Below are positions 55,113-64,000 of a stretch of 64,000 nt of DNA, piece after piece (the first letter of the stretch is position 1; each line of letters begins with the position of its first letter). The stretch is from Aquilaria yunnanensis. Lineage: Eukaryota > Streptophyta > Magnoliopsida > Malvales > Thymelaeaceae. The notes below the pieces were generated by a model, which was not told where the DNA came from, made no database searches, and was given only the letters and a program-made list of their open reading frames with translations. The DNA lies in the NCBI GenBank assembly GCA_039654915.1, contig CM077597.1, positions 81,098,001-81,162,000 on the forward strand. Direction: 5' to 3'. Position numbers and translations under genes: made by a program.

Positions 55113-57342
55113 TAGAGATGGGACATGGGCTAGTATAACCTATCCTAAACTGGGATCGGCCCGCAAGTCAAACTTGCCCTGGCACGACATGGAAAAAACC
55201 GGCATAAATATGGCCCAAATATAGGCCTGAAGGAGATAATTGCGCAAAATAGACCGCCCCAACCCAATACGGAACCTGACCCGCCCCATGGACCAACCTA
55301 GCTAAAGACCGACCCAAGACCGGCAGATCAGATTTGAGCCTAGACTGCCCCCAACGGCTCCTTACAACGGACACTTGCAAGCAAATATTTAAAAAATAGA
55401 TTAATTACAAAGTAGACCCTTAAACGGTTTTGTACTCCATTTTAGCCCTTAAATACCATTTTCACCCCTCCCAACAACTAAATTTTAAGAATTTTTTGGT
55501 CCCAATAATTTTTTGCCCTCCCCTATAAATACTAATGTCATTTTTACTTTATCCTCACACCATCACTCAATCCCTCTTCTTTCTCTACTATATTTTCTCA
55601 AGCATTTGCATTTTTTTTTAATCTCTTCCAAATTTCTTACTAATCTATGCCTAATATATTCATATCTCTTCTTAATTTTGTATTAATCACTACTATTAGT
55701 TCATGACTCATGGGTTCAAGTGGAAAGAGTAAGTCGATGGAGAGTTCATCTTCCCGCACCATCGGTCTCTTAGGCTTGTTCTGTCGTTGTTCTCAACCCG
55801 CTGATAAAGGCATCTCAATTGAAGAGTTGCACAATGATGATCTCGGAATTGATATGACAAATTATGATTTGGGCCTTGACGATCAATTATCGGATGATGA
55901 AGTTGAAGAGTTGGATGTGACAGTAGCCGAGGATCTATCAACACAACCAATGTTGACAAGTCATAGACCCGCTGTGGAAAAAACGTAAGGACAAGGTAAA
56001 TCCTCGAGACTAACTACTTTGGTTTGGGAGCATTATGAGCTCATACACAAAGGGGAGTTGAGGTATGAGAAAAAATTTGTGTATAAAATGAATTTTGACA
56101 TTGGAATGCTGAAGTGACATATTGAAAATCAACATCCTAATGTCCTTCCCAGTGCCGTGACTAGTTCTGGAGGACAAACACAACTTGGCTATACAATCGA
56201 CGCTGGCGGGCCAAGTATGTTTCATTTTAACCAACAATCTTGTAGAGAAGGCAAGATAAATTGGATGATCCTTATTGAAAAACCTTTTTTACAAGATGAA
56301 GATGTGCATCTAGAATATTGGATAAAATCACAACTAAATCTTGCATTTAAAAAAGTGTCTAGGAAAACCACTAGGAAAGAAAACTTTAGATTATTTGAAG
56401 TCGGAAAATCAAATTTACAAGCCTATTTTTCTGTTCTTGATCATTGTCTGGCATTCACTTTTGATATGTGAACATCACCTATAGGTCAATCATTTTATTT
56501 TGATACTTCTCATTTGATTGATTTTGATTGGATTATGCAAAAATGAATTTTATAATTTAGGGTCATTGAAATGAATCATACTGGTTATCACATATTCAAT
56601 TGCATCTTAGAAACTTTACTTGATTATTTTTGCGCTGATAAAGTCCTGTGCATTTAATTTGATAATGCTTTAAACGATGATGTTGTCGCTCGCCTTTTGA
56701 GTCAAGCATTGAAACCACCTTTCAATGGTATATTTTTTCATGTTAGATGCATGTGTCATATTTTGAACCTTTATGTGAAAAAGGGTTTAGAAGTTCTCCA
56801 AAATGAAATTCTGCCCATTTGAAACTCATTGACGTATTTGAAATCAAAACTTGCTGTGTTTTGTGAATTTAAAAAATTTTATTTAGAAAATCAAAAAGAA
56901 TTTTCTTAGAAACGATTTAAATTGGATTGCCCAACCTGCTGGAACTCCACATATTTGATGTTGCAAGATGCATTCTTGTATACAAATTTGTTGACACATT
57001 TCATGAACTTAAAAATGGGTTGTGAATTTCTTACGACTGAAGCTTGGGAAAAATGTTCTAAAATCACTGAATTGCTTAAGTTTTTTTACAAGGCTACTGA
57101 ATTTTTCTCTAGTGTTTACTACCCAATTATTCATCAAGTTTTGCTTCATTTAGTGAACATTACATATACTTTACATCAGTTTAAAGATGATGAGTTGTTA
57201 AAACCGACTGTCAAAGTCATGCGGACTAAGTGGCTTCAGTATTTCGAAAACATTCCACCTATCTTTTTAGTTACTTCTTTGCTTGAGCCATATGTCAAAT
57301 TAATGAGGCATAATAACATTGCTTGAAGGAATTTTTCATACT
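55113..57342 (+). mobile_element. hAT transposon relic, 3' truncated
   Basis: Starts near tagagatgggacatgggc, resembling hAT-type ends. It continues through a subterminal part with several ggcccg/ggcacgac phrases (55160-55350) and a decayed transposase. The right end is missing, because the sequence switches to a TRIM at 57343 and then to an Ogre-type LTR. No terminal duplication can be checked. Confidence 0.7.
55710..57328 (+). pseudogene. hAT transposase (RICESLEEPER/DAYSLEEPER-like), decayed
   Basis: Collinear blocks in plus frames: a degenerate BED-finger region near 56000-56130 (VWEHYELIHKG, HIENQHP); catalytic-core-like segments with FDNALNDD near 56655 and RCMCHILNLYVKKGL near 56740-56790; then CWNSTYLMLQDA near 56935-56975, FYKATEFFSSVYYPIIHQVL near 57085-57145 and LLEPYVKL. 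At least six stops or frameshifts interrupt it. The C-terminal hATC dimerisation domain is absent, cut off at the TRIM junction. Confidence 0.85.
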
Positions 57343-57904
57343 TGTAACACCCCCATATCCCACATGGGTGAATTGTGGGAAACCTTATGTGGATATATAG
57401 GCTCCAGCTCCAGAACATAAGCACCTAGCGCTTATCATTTTCCAAAGAATAGCCCATGTGGTGTGGGCAGGTGTTCCGTTGACCGGTTCTGGACTTGAGT
57501 CATTACAGATGGTATCAGAGCCGACCCGGGACCACGATGGTGTGGCATAGTAGGTATGCACATGCATCGTCTACCGGGACTGATCCTGGATTCGAGAGGC
57601 TACTTGGCCAGGGGCTAAGTAGTCCGATTAGAGAGGTTACTTGGTCCGGGGAACCAAGTAATCCGATTGACCCCAACGGGGACGTTGGGTACATAAGGGG
57701 GGGAGTTTGTAACACCCCCACGTCCCACATGGTTGAATTGTGGGAAGCCTTATGTCCCACATGGGTGAATTGTGGGAAGCCTTATGTGGATATATAGGCT
57801 CCAATTCCAGAACATAAGCACCTAGCGCTTATCCTTTTCTAAAGGATAGCCCATGTGGTGTGGGCAGGTGTTCCGTTGACCGGTTCTGGATTTGGGTTGT
57901 TACA
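57343..57904 (+). mobile_element. TRIM (terminal-repeat retrotransposon in miniature)
   Basis: The LTRs are 57343-57507 (165 bp, starting tgtaacaccccc and ending cattaca) and 57708-57904 (197 bp, starting tgtaacaccccc and ending gttgttaca). The second LTR contains a direct duplication of about 32 bp (cccacatgg..gaattgtggg). The PBS tggtatcagagc is at 57510-57521, and a PPT-like aaggggggggag lies just before the second LTR. There is no coding capacity. The left flank (atact) and right flank (ccatg) do not match. Confidence 0.88.
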
Positions 57905-58216
57905 CCATGGTTCAGAAATATCAAATTTTTATACAAATTAATTACTAAAGATTTTTAAACCAGTATTAATTTAAAAATCCACATCCGATTAATTCAGTTA
58001 AAATTTCTAGTTTGAAAATTAACTGAATATTTTTTTAAAGCAAAGCAAAACAAAATTGAAATCAACTAAGGTACCAATTTTTGGGCGTTTTAACAAAGTT
58101 GTTTTAACGTAACTGTACTCCCAAATCCCCGAACTCTCGCAGACCAATTTTAAGGTGACCAATCGACCTAGGTGAAACAGATTGGTGGCGACTCCAGAAA
58201 ACCCGACGTTGCCACA
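57905..58216 (+). repeat. 5' LTR remnant of a second Ogre-type element
   Basis: Only the last 312 bp of the LTR remain, in plus sense, matching the inverse of about 21455-21741. It starts inside a hairpin module (ccatggttc) right at the TRIM end, and ends with the conserved gacgttgccaca. Confidence 0.85.
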
Positions 58217-58219
58217 GCT

Positions 58220-58237
58220 TGGCGACTCCGCTGGGGA
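58220..58237 (+). promoter_or_regulatory. Primer-binding site of the second Ogre-type element
   Basis: tggcgactccgctgggga; one base differs from the PBS of the young element. Confidence 0.85.
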
Positions 58238-59195
58238 ATCGACGTTAGTGAGTCGAGCCTACAAGTTGATTTGTTTTGATTTGCTTTGCTTATATTTATG
58301 TGGATTTATATGTTATATTTACTTAGGTAAACATGCATTATGCATTCACAATATGAAGCTCTATACCCGAGCTTCTTCAAAGCGAACACGTTCTTTCTAA
58401 GCGGAATTGGTGTTGTTGTCCTTGAGAGGCCATGGTCTCCAAGCCTTCACCGGTTTCAAAGTAGCAAAGTAGTGTATTGCCTTCTGAGACGGTTAGTCTC
58501 TGCATGGGCCCACGAAAAGCTACGACTCGAATTAATCCATTCCTTACATAAACCCTAGAGGGTAAGGAATCGGGCTGTCACTATAATTTAGTGACGGGAT
58601 TCGGGAACTATCCCTTGCCTTTTTGATAAGCCACCTTATGCATATAGAACTCCCCACTTAACCATAGAACTGACCATAGAATTTCTACCATTTTACCAAC
58701 GCCATAAGCATATCCTTGTTATGCTGTGTTGTTACTCTACACTTTTCTTCGTATGGTTTTAACTTGTTTATCCATAATACTTCATGAGTTGTTAATTGCT
58801 ATTTAACTTATTAATAACCTTATCTTTCTTGTGCAATTATTCTTCATGCATCAAAACCACGCATCAAATTATGCTAACTTTTTGGTCTTTATAATGACAA
58901 CTAAAAGTTTTGAAGTTCCACGATAATGGATAAGCAAACTCACTCATCGCATGCATGCATTACATTAATCACGTGCATATAAAGTCTGATAAAAACATAA
59001 TCTCACTTTATATTGCATGCATCCATTACATCAATCACGTGCATACAAAGTCTGATAAAAACATAATCTCACATTGCATGCATGCATTCATTGCATCAAT
59101 CACATACATGTAGAGTCTAATAAAATAAATCTTACTTTTAAAAGGATAAAATTGGACCTCAACACCGATATTCAACTCTGCTCCAAACAAGATTA
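58238..59195 (+). other. 5' leader of the second element (ORF1 missing)
   Basis: About 58238-58690 aligns with the young element's leader, and about 59100-59195 aligns with the sequence just before gag. The 1.7-kb ORF1 that separates these two parts in the young element is absent. In its place lies about 0.4 kb with catgcatgcat-type repeats (58940-59110). Confidence 0.7.
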
Positions 59196-61287
59196 ATGGC
59201 AGAACAAATCGAAGGACGTCTCATAGAGATAGAGTCCAAGATAGAAGGTATGGCCGAACAAATAAGACAATTGATGAAGCTAATCAAGGGGAAAGCAATT
59301 CAAGTTCCCATCAAAGAAGCACAAGTTCAACCACCCATGACAGAAAGAGAAATGCTTACTTTATTTGTTCAGACACTGAAGCACCCATATTATGACAAAC
59401 TCATTGGCAATTCAGCAGCTAATTTCTCTGACGTCGTCATGTCTGGATAAAGGATCGAGCATGGGATTAGGACCGGGAAGATTACCGAGTCCTTTAATGA
59501 TCCTATGAAAAGAGAAAGACCATCTAGAAGAAAGGAGGACGAAGTACAACAAATAGAACGCGGAAGAGAGATTCCCCTCGTAGGTACTGTGGCTACCGGG
59601 CCTCGCCTATCCTATTCTACCAATTAGCCCAACAATTATCCTGTCCACAGGCCTAATCAATTACAGCCACCTGTTTTGACCCCTCTAGTACCTGCACAAA
59701 GACAAAGAGAAGTCTTTGCGCCAATTCCTATGACTTACACTGAGTTATATCCAAAACTCATTGAAAGTCAACTTATCCATCCAATTCCTACAAATCCATT
59801 TAAACCCCCATATCCAAGGTGGTATGACCCCAACATAACTTGCCCATATCATGATGGTGCCGTGGGCCACGGACTGGAAAATTGCATAGCATTGAAGCGT
59901 ATAGTCCAACAATTAATCGAGTCCAAGTGGTTGGACTTTTCCGATGAACCAAACGTCACTCACAATCCATTGCCGCCTCATCAAGCAAAACCAGTCAATA
60001 TGATAGAAAGAGCACTGGCCGATGAAGAAGTCAGTCAATGATATCATAACCCCTCTCAAGCATGTATATTCATGCCTTGTAAAAGAAGGGATTATCATGG
60101 GAAAGTCTTCTTTTGGAAATGAAGAAGTTGAAGATGAGGAGTGGTGCAACTTTCATGACAGTAAGAGTCATTCTTTCCAGGAATGTCCAGAATTCCATGA
60201 AAGTCTACAAAGACTCATAAACTCCTCCCAACTCATCATTTTTATGTCAGATAAAGATGATGATGTGAATGTGATCATTAAAGAATAAGAAGTCAAGGCT
60301 ATCCCAAGACCACTAGTCATACCAATTTCAAAACCTGTTCTTAAGCCTTTAAGAATTCAAGTCCCAAGGTCATTCCCATATAAATCAGACAAAACTGTTC
60401 CATGGAGCTATGATTACACTTCTAACATTACATCAACTCCGTTAGAAGTTGGGAGTATAACTAGAAGTGGTCGGTGTTATTCTCCGGAGCAAATGAACAA
60501 GCTCCAACAAGATAAGAACGTTACAGACCCAACAAGTAGACCTCTTGATACAAATACATCCAAAGAGCAAGAGATGCCTCGAGCAGTAACAGATGAGCAA
60601 GCTACTGAGTTTCTCAAACTCATAAAGCAAAGTGAATACAGCATTGTTGAGCAGTTGAACCGCCTGCCAACAAAGATCTCTATACTTTCACTACTCATAA
60701 GCTCTGATGCTCATTGAGAAGCCCTCCTCAAAGTCTTGAATAAGGCCTATGTTGAGCCAGATATTTCAGTGAATAATTTTGACCACCTCGTCAACAACAT
60801 CACCGCACAGAATCTCATCATATTCACTGACGATGAGATACCAACAGAAGGAAGGGGTCACTCTAAGGCTCTACATATTTCGGTTAAATACAAAGAATGA
60901 ATTATGGCTAGAGTTCTTGTTGATAATGGGTCAGCTCTAAACATAATGCCACTTGAAACCTTACACAAGTTTGGTATAGACTCATCATACCTCAACAACA
61001 GTCATATCACTATTCAAGCATTTGACGGGACGAATAGAAATGTTGTTGGAGAAATAGAGCTGCCAATAGGGATCGGCCCTTGTGTCTTCCATATCACATT
61101 CCAAGTTATGGACATTGATCCTTCTTATACTTGTCTGTTGGGCAGACCATGGATTCATATGGCCGGAGCAATTCCCTCCCCATTACACCAAAAAATGAAA
61201 TACATTTTTGAAGGAAAGTTAATCACAGTCTTTGCTGAAAAAGACATTCTGCTATCATCCATATCAACGGTAGCAAAGACCAACTGA
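59196..61287 (+). pseudogene. Internally deleted gag-protease of the second element
   Basis: The first 43 or so codons match the gag start of the young element. The sequence then jumps to the region just before the gag-pro exon start, removing about 0.5 kb of capsid core. Stops or frameshifts follow (59447-59449, about 59625, about 60010-60040, 60286-60288, 60715, about 60898). Both zinc-like clusters (CPYHDGAVGHGLENC; CNFHDSKSHSFQEC) and the protease motif DNGS with LLGRPW are still readable. It breaks off at 61287 before the G-patch part. Confidence 0.88.
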
Positions 61288-63389
61288 CCTTCTCTTCTAA
61301 GTTGGTGTGACCCAAATGCCAAATGTGATTACCAAAAAAGGGTCAATCGCGGATCTAACTGAAAATTGTGTGGCATTGAAACTCAAGGTCCAGCAGTTGG
61401 TCGAGTCCAAGTTCCTAGGCCAAAATGTGATTGCTAATTGAAAGTGAAGATTTCGAGCTAGAATTACATTGATTTTGGAAGGACTCCAAGCCAGATCTGA
61501 CCTAACAGTTCGCACACACTTTTGAATAACAGGGAATCCTTTTACTAAACTTGCATCTTTGATAGCTTGCCAAAGTAATTTAATAGTAAAAATCTCCTAG
61601 ATTTAGTCCAGAATCTATGGTGTAGTCTTTGTTAGATGGACACCTGGTATTCTTTTTCTGGTACAACAAAAAGATGTAATGTGTGCATTCTACCACTTTT
61701 TACCAAAAATTCCATTTTTACATCCACATATTCTACCACTTTCTACCAAAAATTTCATTTTCTCACATCTATCTCTCATTCATTGCCATTACACTATCCA
61801 TTATTACCATCACACTTTACTTTGTAAACAATACTACTCGTGGGTGAAAATGAAAGTTAAGAAATATTTGATAGTAGTGATCTTCAAGAGAATGATTTCA
61901 AATGTTGCACCTCAACTAAAAAAAAAGAATTCACAGTGGTTATCAACATCCTTGCAAGAAGTCTTGGGTTAGCTTCCAAAGAAGGTAGCTCTTATATTAA
62001 ATGACTTCAGTGGCCTCCCAATTCTCACAAATGCTCAAAAAAAAAAAAAAAGAAGTTCCTCCCTTCTATCAAAAGACAACAAGGGAAAATTTAAAATCCA
62101 AAACAAAAAGAGACTGAGAGCAAGCACGAGCAAGTAAAGCCACTTGAGTCATCTCACTTCAAGAGGGCTATAATCTCGGTTCTCTGCAACACAAACTCCA
62201 AAAAGAAAGAGAAGTTCATCCCTTCCATCAAAAGGCAACAAGGGAAAATTCAAAACCAAAAAGGACTGAGAACAAGCACGAGCAAGCAAGGCCACTTGAG
62301 TCATCTCACTTCAAGAGAGTTATCAAGTATGTTATCACCATAGCTCACACAAAAAAAAAAAACAAAAAAAAAGAAAGGGAAATAAAAAAAAACAAAACAA
62401 AAAAAAAGCCTCAAGTTAGAGCAAAAGAAAGAAAACAAAGAAAAAGTGAGCTATGGATTCTAGACTGAAAACCTGCAAAGGAGGTTTAGAAGACAAGAGC
62501 GACCCTCAAACCAAGCGCACACAAAGACCACGATAGTTGGGGGGCAACAGTTGAGGTCTAACTTCCTGGAAAGAGTGGCAAGTTTGAGGTCATCACTATT
62601 GAATTTTTCACCATAATCAAATTTGCTCACGAGTAGTATTAAAAGAGCCTTCTTCCACACCACTTAAACTTAACTTTCCTCAGACCGAACATCCTCATTC
62701 AGTTAAAAAACTATCATTGTGAATCATGTTTCTACCTTATTTAATACTGCTCACGAGTAGTATTAAAAGACCCTTCTTTCACACCACTCAAACTTAACTT
62801 TACTCAGACCTAATATTTACCTCTTAATATCATTCTCATTCAGCTAAAAGACTGCAACAAAACAAAAAAAAAACATTCAAACTTAATTTTCCTCACGCCT
62901 AACAGTTACCTCTCGATATCATCCTCATTCAGCTAAAAGGCTATCCTTGTGAATCATGTTTATACCTTATTGCCTTGCACAGTTTATGTCTTCGAGTTGG
63001 AAAGGGAAGAATGGCAGGATATTTTAATTAAAAACAAAGACCGTAAATTACTTTGTCAAGCTTTGCAAATTGATGAAAGTTTTTCTTTAAGGCCAAACCA
63101 TTATTCATTAATGTATGTAGACTTAAAAGTGAGGAGATAGCTTGAGCCTTTCTTTAATAAGATGTGGTTCTTGTAAGAGAAATTTACGATCAAGTGCCAT
63201 CACAAAGGTCTAGAAATGCTCGACCTTCTGTTAAATCAAAGGCGAGATGATACCTTTTATCCACATAAATACCATATTCAGGGGGGCAAAGTAGTCTCTA
63301 CGAAGCGTAAGAGGAGTACTGCCAACAAATAAGTTCAATAGACAAGGGGGACAAGTCTTATGGATCAAAACATGAGTTCAAGGAAGAGC
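61288..63389. other. Rearranged region of the second element, no RT or integrase
   Basis: Where pol would be expected, no RT, RNase H or integrase motif is readable. Instead there are short direct duplications: about 115-120 bp at 62051-62171 and 62210-62324, and another pair at about 62626-62747 and 62750-62975 (ctcacgagtagtattaaaag). There are also A-rich stretches, and a 63-codon frame at 62949-63140 without recognisable motifs. A small segment near 61350-61410 recalls the gag zinc-region (NCVALKLKVQQLVESK). Confidence 0.6.
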
Positions 63390-64000
63390 AATCATTCAGA
63401 TTATAACATGGGGATAAGTAAGTGTCGGCACGGTCACAAGAAAAGGGGCAAAGCAGACATTGAAAGTAAAGCCTTTGATGGTATCAAATCCATGACAATG
63501 GATGAGTACCCGAAAGAGATATAAATTATGAGGCGGGCCAACTTTAAAGAAATTAAGGCCAAAATTCAAGAACAAGTCAAAGAAAGGGGATTTTGAAAAG
63601 AGTTGGGCTTTTGAGGCAATGGACAAGAGCTGGGAAGCATAAAGAGATTCAATGATAGTCCAAGAAAGCAATCACAAAGAAGATCCAGTAAAGCAAAGAC
63701 ATGAAAAACTAGATCTATCCAAAAAAAAAAAAACAACATCAGTTACGCATGCTCTGCATTCATGCATTTCACATCATGCATGCATGGCTTTTACATAACA
63801 AGGACCAAACGGGAATCACATTCACAGCACAGTTACAACAGTATAAGCTGAGATCTTAATGTCATCAGCTCTTACCAATCTATCACTGGATACACAGCTA
63901 ATATGCGAGACCAACTCGCATCAGGAATTCAAGGATAAGGTAGACAATATGTCAAAAGCCTGGCAATTGATTCAATAATCGAGACTACACCTGGAAGGAC
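63390..64000 (+). other. 3' spacer of the second Ogre-type element (continues past window)
   Basis: Homologous in inverse orientation to about 33130-33720, the spacer between integrase and the cargo array in the young element. In the young element the cargo ORFs begin about 0.3 kb beyond the matching point, so any cargo of this copy would lie just outside the window. Confidence 0.7.

Noticed and set aside
55168..55380. Minus-strand 70-codon frame near the hAT end
   Set aside because: It lies in subterminal ggcccg-rich sequence of the hAT relic; no domain recognised.
57495..57797. 100-codon frame across the TRIM
   Set aside because: It crosses the PBS, internal region and LTR boundary of a non-coding TRIM.

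Overview
The window is nuclear DNA of a flowering plant, probably a eudicot. It is AT-rich, almost entirely repetitive, and carries plant-type Ty1/copia and Ty3/gypsy (Tat/Ogre-type) LTR elements, CACTA, hAT, Stowaway-like, LINE and TRIM sequences. I see no intact single-copy host gene. The species cannot be read from the sequence.

Layout. (1) 1-8709: a coding-deficient copia element. It has a gag but no protease, integrase or RT. Its 5' LTR is cut by the window edge, its gag is split by a 3.5-kb solo LTR (2173-5716, TSD ccatg), and its 3' LTR holds a Stowaway-like MITE (7365-7599). (2) 8710-11624: old DNA with a LINE endonuclease relic. (3) 11628-20799: a CACTA transposon with decayed TNP2- and TNPA-like genes on the minus strand. 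(4) 20802-21454 plus 47244-49216: one old LTR (TSD gtgac) that landed on the right end of the CACTA element. (5) 21455-47238: a 25.8-kb, very young, structurally complete Tat/Ogre-type retrotransposon on the minus strand, inserted in that old LTR (TSD cattt). (6) 49222-57904: decayed DNA with an LRR/extensin-type pseudogene, a second MITE, short tandem repeats, a hAT transposase relic and a TRIM. (7) 57905-64000: a deleted plus-strand relative of the Ogre-type element that runs off the window.

The centre of interest is the young element. In transcription order (right to left) it has: 5' LTR with TATA box; PBS; an extra ORF1 with a coiled-coil tail; gag (broken by one TAA); gag/protease with G-patch; a predicted 199-nt intron that would join protease to RT in frame; RT, degenerate RNase H, a second archaeal-type RNase H and integrase. 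Between integrase and the 3' LTR lie about 9 kb of cargo: four tandem intact ORFs of 182-187 codons with a basic/four-cysteine motif resembling the nucleic-acid-binding proteins of carla-like plant viruses, then an intact intronless LOG-type (cytokinin-activating) ORF, then 32 copies of an 86-bp double-hairpin repeat. The LOG ORF and three of the four small ORFs have a related TATA-containing upstream module. This suggests a multi-gene cassette with its own promoters travelling inside a retrotransposon.

How it may work (inference): the LTR promoter would make the genomic/gag-pol RNA, and internal promoters would express the cargo. An RNA-binding, possibly anti-silencing, small-protein family together with a cytokinin-activating enzyme could help the element by changing host silencing or cell proliferation. 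None of this is demonstrated by sequence alone.
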